Assembly: GCA_027625915.1 (NCBI GenBank)
Contig: JANTQA010000032.1
Coordinates: 12,106,001-12,170,000 of the forward strand
Length of the DNA: 64,000 bases
Source of the DNA: Anaeramoeba flamelloides
Taxonomy: Eukaryota; Metamonada; Anaeramoebidae
Reading direction: 5' to 3'
Shown here: positions 22,858 to 33,917 of the stretch, piece by piece
Position numbering within the stretch: the first letter of the stretch is position 1
Layout of the letters: each line of letters begins with the position of its first letter
Notes under the pieces: model-generated
Database searches by the model: none
Seen by the model: the letters and a program-made list of their open reading frames with translations, nothing else
What the model was told of the DNA's origin: nothing
Translations under genes and position numbers: made by a program

Positions 22858-23627
22858 AAATATTCCCGAAAATACGTGAAAATCGAAAATACCCGAAAAT
22901 TTTTTAACCACATAAAAACACATTATGGACAACTTCTAAGAAAACACAGTGCCAATATACCCAGTTTAACAGTAAAATAACAATTTTACTTTCAGACAAA
23001 ATATTTTTTTTTTGAATTTTCTACTTTAAACTACTCTAAAGAGGTTTTGGTACCGTTTGAGTATATTTGAGAATTGTTGGTACTTATTGGGGTAAGTGTA
23101 TGGTTATGCCAGGGTGTTGGTATGGGTTGTGTTAGGTTTGGTATTGTGTGTATTTGTATATTATGGTTAAAACAGTTCCTTTTCTGAAATGGAAAGTTAA
23201 ATAAAGTTTGGCTAGGGTCATCTTCAGAAGGTATGGGTATGTGTTTTATGATTAGATATTACTCGGTTATTTTTGGATTGTAAACATGATTACAAAATTA
23301 TGGGTAATGATAGACGATTAGAGATTTTCTTTACAAGTACATTTTCACTCATTTAGTTAATACCATTTTGAAATGATCAGTATTGTTAGTCATCCAAGAT
23401 ACTAATCCCTTACACACAAAATGAGTTGAATACTATTCCCGAAAATTTAAATTTTTTGAATTCTATACTTTTAGTAAAAAAAAAATTATTCTACAATAAA
23501 ATTCCAAATTTACCTTTAAACTAAACCTATTGGAACTAGCATTTCTTAGAAGTTGTTTAAAAAGTGTTTTTTCGTGGTTAAAAAATTTTCAGGTATTTTC
23601 GATTTTCGGGTATTTTCGGGAATATTT
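22858..23627. mobile_element. 770-bp TIR element (MITE-4)
   Basis: About 80-bp imperfect terminal inverted repeats. The left starts AAATATTCCCGAAAATAC and the right is its inverse ending GGGAATATTT; both then read AAAATCGAAAATACC and, further in, AACTTCTAAGAAA. The interior is G/T-rich (about 23040-23250), unusual here, without a reading frame. A target duplication is not obvious, so the superfamily is not assigned. Confidence 0.75.
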
Positions 23628-23924
23628 GATAGATTCCTTTGTTTTTTTGGGGGCTAGTTTAAATCATAAATATTTAAAATGGTATGATATTAAAAAAAGA
23701 CAATAAAACAAAAACTGTTTTTTTTTGTTATTATGATATTTTTCACAAATATATGGTTCTTAATTTTATATAATATTAATTAATAATTATATATGAAAGA
23801 CACAATTAGCGTTATATTAATGAATATTTCAAACAACCTAAAAAACACAATCCAAGTTAAAAACATTTATAAGAACAAAAAAAAAAAAAAATCCCACAAG
23901 AAAAAATTTTGAAATATAAACTAA

Positions 23925-24463
23925 AATAAAAAATTTTCCGCACAGTTAAAACAGTTAAAAGAATTACAAGCATACAATTTCATTCAAATTGGAAATAATT
24001 TTGATTTTTTGAAAAGATAAAAATCATTTTTTCATCTTTTAGTAATTTTTTATTCTCATTTTCTTTTTTGAATAAAGTAACTTGTTTCGTTCGATCAATA
24101 ATTTTTTTCGAACGATTGATGTTAGATTAAAGTTGAGTTCTTCAAAATAGAAGAACTCAAATAAAATTAGTTGATGGTATCTAACCATTTGATTGATCAA
24201 TATTCCTAAATAGAAATTTAAACTGATTTGCCAATGAATTTTTTTTGTTTTGTCCATCTCCAAAATTTTTAACACACCGATAATTTATTAGTATTGATAA
24301 TTATTTATTTTTTGAATATTGTAATTTATAAAAAATTGTTAACATTTCAATTATTGAATGAGTTCTAATTTGGTATTTCTTCTATCATTGATTAAATAAG
24401 ATTTTTTTTCTTCATAAATTGAAGTTTGATGTGCTAAAAATTTTTGAATTGGAGTTTATATAT
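23925..24463 (+). mobile_element. MITE-2, copy a, left of the RGS gene
   Basis: About 540 bp with ~25-30 bp TIRs (TATAAAC...AATTCAAAATTTT type). Its inverse complement lies at 26206-26748, with high similarity throughout, including GAGTTCTTC...GAAGAACTC hairpins and GTTTCGTTCGATCAA. No reading frame. Confidence 0.8.
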
Positions 24464-24620
24464 GATTTAACCATCCCATACAAACCAATTCCTTCAAATC
24501 CTTTTATTATATATCTAAATATTATTATTATATTTATATTTACTTTCTATACATACTAATAAAAACAAAAAAAAAAAATTAACAGAGAAAAATTATATTC
24601 ATCCAAAAAATTCTTTTTAG

Positions 24621-25903
24621 ATTTAAAGAAATTTTTTTCAGATGAATCAAGGATTGAATTGGATGATTTTAATCAACAAAAGCCGACATCTGAAAATGAA
24701 ATGATCGATAAATATTTAGATTCACTAAACATTGATATTGAACTTCGTAATGTTGAAACAAATTTTTACAAAAATCGGAAACGAACAAGCGAAAGAATAA
24801 TGTTCCAATCATTAATATTTTTTATATTGCTTCTTTTAATACTTTCAATCCTAATTTATTTTTTAACGCCTTTAAGGGACCTTGATGATTGTCTATCAAA
24901 CGAATGGAACAATGGAAGGATTATTTGGAGTGTTTTTTTTTATCTTTTTGTCTTTTTGTTTTTAATTTCAATATTATTAATCCTGAAATTAAATGATCAA
25001 TTTCTCATACGGAATGAAATTCTTCTTACGTCGGCGCTGACCTTTTTATATTTGATCCCTGTGTGGATGAGTAAAGAAAACAACAATCATTTACTTTTTC
25101 TTCTCTCAACCATTATATTTTCTACATTATATGTGACAGTTTATTTAATGTTGCCATTATATCTTTCATATTCTTGGGATAAAGATAAGAACAATTTCCA
25201 GGAAAGGGAGAAAGATGGGGCAAATCAAAAAGAAAGAAGAGATGGTGATGAGAAAGGAAAGGGGAAGGAAAAACAAGAAGAGGAACCTTATGAATCAAAC
25301 AATTATGAAAATCTAATTCAAATCCTGAATGATCCAAACAAAATAAAATATTTTATTAACTGGGCGAAAGACAATTTTTCAATTGAAAATGTTTTATTTT
25401 ACCGTGTAGTTTGTTCTTTGAGAAAACAGAATAAAAAAAATCATAGGTTACAGATGTGTAGCGAAATAACTAAGAATTTTATTGAACATGGATCAAGATT
25501 GCAAATTAATATAAGCGAAGAAGCACACAAATTAATAATGCAAAAATATGAAAGTAACCCTTACGACAGAACCATTTTTGATAAAGCACTTGAAGAAATT
25601 GTTCAATTAATGCTAAACGATTCCTTTTCTCGGTTTATCCATTCATCGTATGCTTATCAAATGCTGATTCATAGTGATTCTGTAAATCCAATTCTTATTT
25701 TTCAAAGTGAAAATTCCGAAAGAATAAGTTATATAAATGAAAAGGGGAGGGAAAGGGAAGGTTATGGAAATGGAAATGGAAATGACAGTTACAGTGAAAG
25801 CAAAAGTGAAAGTGAAACTGAAACTGAAAGTGGAAGTGGAAGTGAAACTGAAAGTGGAAGTGGAAGTGAAAGTAAATTTGAAAGTGAAACTGAAAGTGAA
25901 TAA
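24621..25903 (+). CDS. 7TM-type RGS protein, C-terminal exon(s); 5' part not found
   Basis: The RGS domain would speed GTP hydrolysis by a G-alpha subunit; the membrane part makes it a putative receptor-RGS fusion, as known in social amoebae. The frame is open upstream to 24563 with no ATG. Two AG acceptors (TTTTTAG at 24620, TTTTTTTCAG at 24641) suggest this is an internal or last exon. Numbered from 24659: four membrane spans at about 50-69, 89-111, 119-136 and 143-172, an acidic/basic linker at 173-215, the RGS box at about 216-338 (IKYFINWAKDNFSIENVLFY; YDRTIFDKALEEIVQLMLNDSFSRFIHS), then a Ser/Glu/Gly repeat tail. Only the last four of seven expected spans are here. It is flanked by MITE-2 copies in inverted orientation, so it could be 5'-truncated and non-functional. 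Confidence 0.8.
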
Positions 25904-26205
25904 GAAAAGGTTAAAATTAATATCAATTATTTCTAAATGATAAATATTTTAATTTGAATGCGTTAGAGTTATTATTTTAATACAATTATTATTTAAAAAC
26001 CTTATCCAACAATTGTTATTATAATTTATATGTGAATATATCTTAAAATATTCTAGGATAAATATAAACATCATATTTATTTATTTATAAATTAATCTGA
26101 AGAAAAATCAAATATTGATTTAAAGCAAATTAAAATTGTTTTGTATTTTTATAAAATAGAAAATGTGTATGGAAATTGGACTTGCAGAAATTTATTTATT
26201 ATATA
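25904..26205. other. RGS 3' flank
   Basis: A+T-rich, no feature beyond the probable 3' untranslated region. Confidence 0.35.
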
Positions 26206-26748
26206 TAAACCCCAATTCAAAATTTTTAGCACATCAAAATTCAATTTGTGAAGAAAAAAAATCTTATTTAATCAATGATAGAAGAAATACCAAATTAGAA
26301 CTCATTCAATAATTGAAATGTTAACAATTTTTTATAAATTACAATATTCAAAAAATAAATAATTATCAATACTAATAAATTATCGGTGTGTTAAAAATTT
26401 TGGAGATGGACAAAACAAAAAAAATTCATTGGCAAATCAGTTTAAATTTCTATTTAGGAATATTGATAGATCAAATGGTTAGATACCATCAACTAATTTT
26501 AATTGAGTTATTCTATTTTGAAGAACTCAACTTTAACCTAATATTAATTGTTCGAAAATAAATTTTGATTGAACGAAACAAATCACGTAATCTAAAAAAT
26601 AAATGAAAAACAAAAAACTAAAAAGATGAAAAAAATGATTCAAATATTTTACCTAAATCAAAATTATTTCCAATTTGAATGAAATTGTATTATTGAGATT
26701 GTTTGAATTTTTTTAACTGTGCGGAAAAATTTTGAATTCTAGTTTATA
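26206..26748 (-). mobile_element. MITE-2, copy b, right of the RGS gene (inverted)
   Basis: Inverse complement of copy a. Ends read ATAAACCCCAATTCAAAATT on the left and AATTTTGAATTCTAGTTTAT on the right. Confidence 0.8.
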
Positions 26749-26799
26749 CATATATATTATTATTATTATTCTACAAACTAATACTTGTAATTCAAACAA

Positions 26800-27375
26800 C
26801 AATAATCCCAAAAATTGTTTTTTTTTTTCCAGACCAGATCAATTTATATTGGCAATAAGAGTTACAAAGGAAAAAGATCAAGTGGCTACTACTAATACTT
26901 GGGCATTGAAACATGAAAGTCTCAGAAACTTGGAGATAAAAAAAGAAAAAGAAAGACAAAAAATACAGGGGTTTAAAGCAAATCAGATCAAAAAGAAAAA
27001 ATGAAATTACAAAAATTAAACAAATACCTTCCAAATGAAAACACATGATCAACTATCAAAATAAATTCAATTAGCCAAAAGTATCCTGGCTGTGATTTTG
27101 AGTGTTCTTAATTAAAAAATAGAATTTTTTTTTTTTTTTTTTGATTATTTTCCAATTGCTTCTTATAAACTTTTTTTAAACAAAACTTTTTTTTGTTATT
27201 TTCTTTTTTCTTTATTTTTTGTAATTTTTTCTGTTTAATCTTTTTTAAACATAAAAATAATGCGGGTTTACCGTACAATGCATAATCGCGGAAATCTATG
27301 ATTTTACACCTAAATTACATTTGAGGAAATTTAAATAAAACGAAATCTAGAGTGTCTTTTTCAGTTCTTCAATAT
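26800..27375 (+). mobile_element. LINE-tail chimeric retroelement, copy 3
   Basis: Left part encodes AIRVTKEKDQVATTNTWALK...HESLRNLEIKKEKERQKI...KANQIKKK, then decayed codons up to SILAVILSVLN-stop. The right part is T-rich and ends with the L1b LINE tail (ATCTATGATTTTACAC, then AGAGTGT...GTTCTTCAAT). Same organisation as 9861-10426. Confidence 0.65.
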
Positions 27376-29875
27376 TCATAATATTTTTTTTTTTTATTTA
27401 TTTTTTTAAATTTTTACTTTTTGGATTCCTATTGATTGATTGATTTTTATTGTATACTAAAGTTGAGTGGGGGTGGGGGATCATTATATAAAGGTAAGAA
27501 TTGATTAAACATCTAAAGTGTTTCAAATTGTGATGGTTTTGATTCAAGTTTGCTTGAAATTGGGAAGGTAGCGTTGTTCTGTATTGGGTGTATATCTGAC
27601 GAGTATTGAATTTTGTCAAATTATTGTTAAAACAAATTTACCTTGATTGAAAAAAATTGATCATTTTGATTCATAAATGAAAATTAATTGGCAAATTAAA
27701 AAAATACTACTATTTTCTAATTAATTACCCGGTTTTAGATGACTTATCTTTATATTTTAAAACTGTAAATTTGAAAAATTTTCAATTTTTTTTTATATTC
27801 TTTTTTTGGTTATTGATATGAAAATTTTTTTTTGATTATTTTATACAATTACCATGAAGAATAACCATGTTTTTAAGAGTATTGTTGAATTTATGAAAAA
27901 ATATTGAATTTTAATGAGTAATCAACTATCGAAAACTAATTCTAACATGGAATTCAAAATTAATCGGATTATTTTTCTGGTAGTTGTATTTTAATAACTT
28001 AATACGTGGGGGGTTTAAGTAAAAAAAAAATATAAAATCAAAAAAAAAAAACACCAAAACATGATCAAAAATACACATGTGTACTAGAGTAAAAAATCAG
28101 TATTCCAAATAAAATCCCATCCCCCCCCCTTTTTTTTTCCATCTTGTCCCAATACAACATATAGTTAAGCTTCTATTTAGTATACCCATAGTAAAATATA
28201 AATGCTTTTTAATTCCTTGACATACTAAGAAAGTATTTAATTATGATTTGGATTTGCTCAAAATTTTTCCTAATTTTTTCAAATTATAAACTTTTTTGAA
28301 TTTTTCTCCAGTAAAAAAATTTCTTAAAAAATTAACTCTATTTTTTTGAGAAATATATTATATTTGATCGTCCCCACTAAGAATTTCTTTTTTAATTGAA
28401 GAATCTTAAGAAATCAAAATTGTTTTGACTTTTTGTTTATTGTCGATTTCGTTGATCATTTAAATATATACTTTCTAGAAAAAAGAAGTACAGATTTTAT
28501 ATGAGACACAGGTTTTACCAAGTCTACACCAATTATTACTGCAAACTTCCTAAATCGGATAATATTTTTCTAAAAAAAAATCTCAAAATTTTGTATTTTT
28601 AAAATACACTTATATAATAAATACAATTATACATAACAATTTAGAAAGGGTTTTACAACTTTATCAGATATTAATGGACATTGAAAAAAAAAATGAAAAT
28701 TTTTAATAATATTTTTTTTCATTTTTAATTGGAAAATTTTTTGAAAGTTTTATTTGACTAAGTGGAGAAATTATAATGCAATATCTTTTTTAATAGTCTT
28801 AAAAGAATCATATTTTTTCAATTTTAAAATAAAATCAAATATTCCCTTCAAAAGATATTGTTAAATTAAATTGAAAAACTGATTTTTTTTCTGTTTTCGG
28901 AATAATTTTTATCCTTTTATTTGTCTTTCATGTCTGATTTTTTAAAATAATACATTCCTTGTTTTTTTTCTGCAAATTTTCTTAACATTTATTGGTTTTT
29001 CTTACTTTATGTTCAATCAAAAATTCATACATTTCAACTTATTTCAAAAAAAAAAAATACCCCCAAAATAAGCGTTTTTATCAAAATTCGTGAATTTTGA
29101 AAAAGGTGGTATTCGAATCTTGTGGTGTTTAATAGTTATCTTTTCTTAATTACATAAAATTATCATAACTTTGAAAAAAATAATTTAAAAAAAATGTCTA
29201 ACAGGAACCCAATTTGTAGTTTTGGCTAACTTTAATTTTCTGAATTTATTTTTTCCTTGTCGTGCTTTTTAATAAAAAAAAGTTTAAAAAATAAAAAAAT
29301 TAAAGATTTTACTCTGATATTCAAAAGGTTTGTTTACTTTTCACAAATAGAGAGTCTAACAATATTGAAGTTTCAAAGTTTCAATATCAGTTAGCACTCA
29401 TATAATCTTCTTTTCAGTAGTTCTGTTGCTATTAATTATATATAATTGTAAAAAGTTTCAATTTACTCCATTAGCTATTTATTCGATTAGTTTCTCCTTA
29501 AAGTCAGTTATTAGTCTTTTGGACATGAAAATATGGAAAATTCAATAATTTCCCTTTAAATCAATTTTATTTTTCCTGGTTGCTTTGTTGTAAGTGGATA
29601 TTCATCAAAGAACAAAAAATATAAACCAAAAAAACTCACATAAACACCTTTTTTCCAATAATTTTTTTTAATCTTTGGATAAAAGATACTATTCTCTTTA
29701 TCCGAAATGAAACAGTGGTGTTTGTGGTGGGTCTGAGTAATTCCGTTGAAATTATTCTTCGTCCTTAATATAATTCGCAAAAAAATGTCGAAAATGGAAA
29801 TCAAAAGTTAAATTTTTTTATTTTTTTTTTTTTTAATCTTTATCAACTCTAAAAGGGTTTTGAAATTTTGGTAAA
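27376..29875. other. Gene-poor stretch upstream of the CH-domain gene
   Basis: Mostly A+T. A run of nine C at about 28120-28129 and a G run at about 28007 are outliers. A minus-strand open stretch at 29695-29804 (…ITQTHHKHHCFISDKENS…) has less biased codons but no ATG and no recognisable family. No gene is supported. Confidence 0.35.
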
Positions 29876-30111
29876 ATGACTGACCTTCCTTTGTTTGTAC
29901 AATCCCTTTTATTTCGTGTCTCCTTTCATCCACAAATTAGTGTTTTAAAATATGAAGAAAATGAAGATCTTGAAAAAGTTCGGCCGTATGATTTATTGTT
30001 AAGATGGGTCAATTTCCAATTAATGAAAAGTGGAGAGTCAACAATAGTTTCAAATTTTGAAGAAGATCTTAAAGTAACAATAATTTTTCTTTCTTTCCTT
30101 TTTGTTGACGA

Positions 30112-30142
<31 letters not shown>

Positions 30143-30651
30143 AATCAAATTTTCCATTTTTTTTTCTTCTTTATAACAAACAAATTGAAAAGGATTGTAA
30201 AGTTCTTTGTTTTTTACTTTCACAAATATCTGAAATTGACTTTATGACAATACTTCTTACACCAGATCCCACAATAAGGGCAAAACAATTTATCAACAAA
30301 ATGAAAGAAACATTTTATCCAAACCAAATTTGCAAAGAAGAAGATCTTTTGCAAGTAAAGAAAACAATTTTTTTTTTTTTTGTTGTCTTCAAAAGAGACT
30401 TTACAAAGACCTAAAACCATATCTTTTTTATTTTCAACAACATCCTACCCAAAACTTTGTCTAAAAAACAATAAAAAAAGAAAAATAAAACAGAACTAGT
30501 AGCATTTATTGCAAGACTCTTTCTTTGGAAACCAACATTAAGTAAATTAGGAAAAACCTTGAAGATACCAGTACTCAAAGAACAACAAACCGAGACTATT
30601 TCTTTTAATAAAAATGTAAAATTCTTTTTCTTTTCTTTTCTTTTTTTTTAA
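29876..30651 (+). CDS. Fimbrin/plastin-type calponin-homology domain protein, single CH domain
   Basis: CH domains of this type bundle actin filaments. Exons 29876..30073, 30193..30354 and 30481 onward join in phase 0 through GTAACA and GTAAAG donors and AAG acceptors. The product reads FVQSLLF...ENEDLEKVRPYDLLLRWVNFQLMKSGESTIVSNFEEDLK | DCKVLCFLLSQI...DPTIRAKQFINKMKETFYPNQICKEEDLLQ | ...LVAFIARLFLWKPTLSKL. This matches the second CH domain of an actin-binding pair in fimbrin (LLLRW-N, NFxxDxKD, LNxAFVAxxF). A TGA lies in frame just before the ATG, so the first CH domain is absent. Exon 3 either reads to a TAA at 30649-30651 or is cut at AAT|GTAAAA (30615); no second CH pair was found before 33.9 kb. 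It may be a short paralogue or a gene remnant. Confidence 0.75.
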
Positions 30652-30859
30652 TCTTTCCAAAAATTGATTTTTTAATTAACTTTTAACCAAAAACCAAGAT
30701 TAAACATAAAACTGTTTCTGAGAAAATAAGTCAACTGTTTTGAATAACATATTATTTTTCATTACCAAAATTCTCATTTTTTCAAACAAAAGAAACCGCC
30801 TGAAATCAAATAATCGAGATCATTTGTAAAAATTCTATTTTTTGTTTTGCAAATAAATA
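30652..30859. other. 3' flank of CH gene
   Basis: A+T-rich; no feature seen. Confidence 0.3.
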
Positions 30860-31084
30860 CTATTTGTTGCAAAATAAATGCAACATAATTTTCATTCTGC
30901 TTTCCAAAAGAGATTTTTGTTAATCTTCTATAACATTTCAAATTGGTAATACTTTAAACGAGACTAAATTATTAATCTCCCTTATAGAATTGGGTAGTTT
31001 GATGTTTTTTTTTTAATTCTTTTGTATATGTGATTTTTTGGAGGCTGAATGAAAATTTTGATCTTTTTATTTTGCAATTAACAG
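30860..31084. mobile_element. MITE-3, copy a
   Basis: 225 bp between TA dinucleotides (30858-30859 and 31085-31086). Ends CTATTTGTTGCAAAATAAAT and, inverted, ATTTTGCAATTAACAG. The arms continue with TTTTCATTC(T/A)GC(T/C)TTCCAAAA and its inverse. No reading frame. Confidence 0.8.
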
Positions 31085-31588
31085 TATAAAAAAATCGCCA
31101 AAGTAAGGTTAAACTAGTGATGTAAAAAAGTATTTTATAAGGTTCTTTTAAAAAACACCTAGAAATTCTTTAAAAAAGTTAATTTCATATTTTTTCAAAA
31201 AGTCTTTGGACCACTCGAAAAAGGTATAAAAAGGGTCACGAATCCACCTTATTTCAAAAAACATTTTTTGTCAAATGTATTCTTTTCAAATTCATTCAAC
31301 ATTTTAAATTTGTTAAATTAAGAGAGAAAAAAGAAGAATTAAAGCAGCACGTTTTTTAAAATGATGGGTATGTGAATTTTATTGAATTTTCGTTACAAAA
31401 AGTTTTCAAAAGCAAGATCAAACAGAAAATTTTTTGAAAAAGGAAAAAGGAAAAATAAAAAAGAAAAAAGAAAAAAAAAAAAAGAACAAGAATAAAATAA
31501 GATTGCCTCTTATTAATTTTTTTTTTTCATACCTATTATAAAGGTTGAATAGAAACTTTCACATTTTTCTTTTTTCCAAGAATTATTG

Positions 31589-32039
31589 CCATTGTGGAAA
31601 AAAAGTGAAACACGGTCTTTAATTGGGAACATTAATAGAATCACAGAAACCTGAAAATTCAAAGTAAGATCAATTAATAAAAGAATAAATAAATAAATAA
31701 AGACAAAATGAAGGATTCAACACAATAACAGTAAGATAAATACTATCTTTTAGTAAGGGGTTTTTCTTTGATTGATCAACTTATTAAAAATTTGTTCAAA
31801 AAATTGACGATTTTTGCGAATTCCAAAACTACACCAACGATTTCAATAAATCAAGTAGATTTAAATTGTGTTTGTTGGCTTGATTGGAAATAATATAATG
31901 GATTATTATTTGAAGTTAATTGGTTACTTCTTTTAATAGATTTTACTTTTGGTTTTCAGGTTTCTGTGATTCTATTAAGATTCTCAATGAAAAACGGTGT
32001 TTCACTTTTTTCACCTGTTTCACTTTTTTTCCACAATGG
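31589..32039. mobile_element. 451-bp TIR element
   Basis: Terminal inverted repeats of about 70 bp. Left CCATTGTGGAAAAAAAGTGAAAC and, inside, TAATAGAATCACAGAAACC; the right is the inverse of both. The right arm carries an extra internal duplication of a GTTTCACTTTTTT segment. No coding capacity. A single copy here. Confidence 0.75.
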
Positions 32040-32611
32040 TTATTGTTTTTTTCTTCTTTGTTTTATTATGTTGCTTTTTTGTTTTCTTTTTCCTTGTTTT
32101 GTCTTCAAAGATTTTTTTTTCAATTAACAGACAAATATTCGACGAACTCTAAATATCCTGAAAATTTATGTCTATTTTCACAACGCAGAAAATCTTTCAA
32201 CAATCCCATCTATCATTCAGATAAATTCTTTTTGTTTTTTGTACCTGTATTTTTCTTGTTCTCTTGGCTCAATATAAAAACATAAAAAACTAAAAGTTTG
32301 AGCAAAAAGAACAAAAAAATGATTAAATCGAACCCTTTCTATTTATACAAAACGAGGGAGTTCTTCAACAATAAATTAATATTCAAAAGGAGCAAATTAT
32401 CAAAAATAATATAGTTGTTTTAAAAGGTGTTACAAAAAAGTTTCATAAACAGTTGATAAACCTTATAAGACATCTTTTCAGGGATTTTTTTAAAAATGAT
32501 TTAGAATCAAACTTTTTTCAAACGACTTTATTTATTTTTTTATTTTTCTTTCATTTATTGAAAATTCAATTATTTTATATTCAAATAAAAATTAAACCTC
32601 AATTAGTACTA
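32040..32611. other. Intergenic, A+T-rich
   Basis: No gene supported. A T-rich open frame crossing 31920-32285 overlaps the TIR element and is rejected. Confidence 0.3.
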
Positions 32612-32835
32612 CTATTTGTTCGAAAATAAATGGATCAAAATTTTCATTTGACTTTCCAAAAAAAGATTTTTATATATAATGTAACATTTCAAATTTTTAA
32701 TATCTTTAAAAGAAGCTTAAATTATTACTTTCAATTTTAGAATTGGGAGCTTTGGTGATTTATTTTAATTCTCGGAATATGCTTTTTTTGGAAAGTTGAA
32801 TGAAAATTTTGATCCGTTTATTTTGTAATTAATAG
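32612..32835. mobile_element. MITE-3, copy b
   Basis: 224 bp, left flank TA at 32610-32611, ends CTATTTGTTCG...GTAATTAATAG. It contains AATGGATCAAAATTTTCATT and its inverse. The right flanking TA is mutated to AA. Confidence 0.78.
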
Positions 32836-33029
32836 AAATTAAAAATAGCAGTAAAAACAAAAACTAAAATATTTCATTTTGAAAAACAAAACCAAAATCT
32901 AATTATTTTTATTAATTTATGTGTTAAAGGATCTAGCCACTTATCGTTAATTTAACTTCATACTCAAGTAGTGACTTGAAACCTAAAAAATGATTATCTG
33001 AAATTGCTCTTATTTTTGATTGACAAAAT

Positions 33030-33335
33030 TCAAATAACAAAAAAAAAATTTGGGGAATATCTCGTTGAAAAAATTCAAATAACAAACAAAAAGTTTCAAA
33101 GAATTCTCATTGACAAAAAATTCAATTATAAAAAAAAAATTTCAAAGAATTCTTAATTATAAAAATTCAATTAAAAAAAAAGTTTAAAATTCTGAGGATC
33201 ACAATTACAAAAATTCAATTTTTCCTTAATAAGTTTCAAAGGAGTCTTCAATTTTAATTAAAAATTCAATTAAAAAAAGGTTTCAAAGAGTTTTCAATTC
33301 CAGAAAATTCAAATTTAAAAAAAAATCAATTTTTT
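33030..33335. repeat. Degenerate minisatellite, ~45-50 bp unit
   Basis: About six tandem copies of a unit with the core AAATTCAATTA, an A run, then GTTTCAAAGAATTCTCAAT. Copies diverge by indels in the A run. No reading frame. Confidence 0.7.
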
Positions 33336-33917
33336 ATTTGTTTTATATTTTCAAAATGTTTATATTGTTCTAATTTGGAGCAAATTGATTTATTTCAGTA
33401 CATAGTCAATTTAATCCACTTTAATCTAATTTGTGGTTATTTTGAAACCATTGGTATTTACTAAAGTAAGGATTTTACTAACATTCTTGAGATAAAAAAA
33501 GTACTTATAAGAGAAATGAAAAAAATGAAAAAAAATCTATTAGAACTCAAAAATAACTCAAATATCACACTTTGAAACTAACACAGTTGTTTTCAAAATT
33601 ATAATTCACATTGATTTAAATCTTTAAATTGACTTACTACTTGTCACTTTTTTGTAAAAAATGTCCTCGTTTTTCAATGGTAATTTTTAGGAATATATCA
33701 TACAACACATGTTGGTTTGTTTTTAATTGGACTTAGATCTTCATAAGTAAAGATGAAAAAATTATTTCCAATGACAAAAAGAAAATTCATTACCATAGTT
33801 ATATTATCCTTTATAATTTTAAATTGGTACAATATAAGAACACAATAAAATTTTCAACTTTTTTAAAACAACATAACAAAATTTTATATTATTATTTACT
33901 TCTTCTTAACCTTATAG
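33336..33917. other. Intergenic / upstream of the Asn-rich gene
   Basis: A+T-rich with a TTATAG just before the next ATG, which may be a splice acceptor of a 5'-UTR intron. Confidence 0.35.

Noticed and set aside
28005..28130. G run and C run about 120 bases apart, considered as ends of an inverted repeat
   Set aside because: Flanking bases do not extend the complementarity, so a TIR cannot be supported.
31920..32285. 121-codon plus-strand frame rich in Phe and Leu
   Set aside because: Half of it lies in the arm of a TIR element and the rest is T-rich sequence; no family features.
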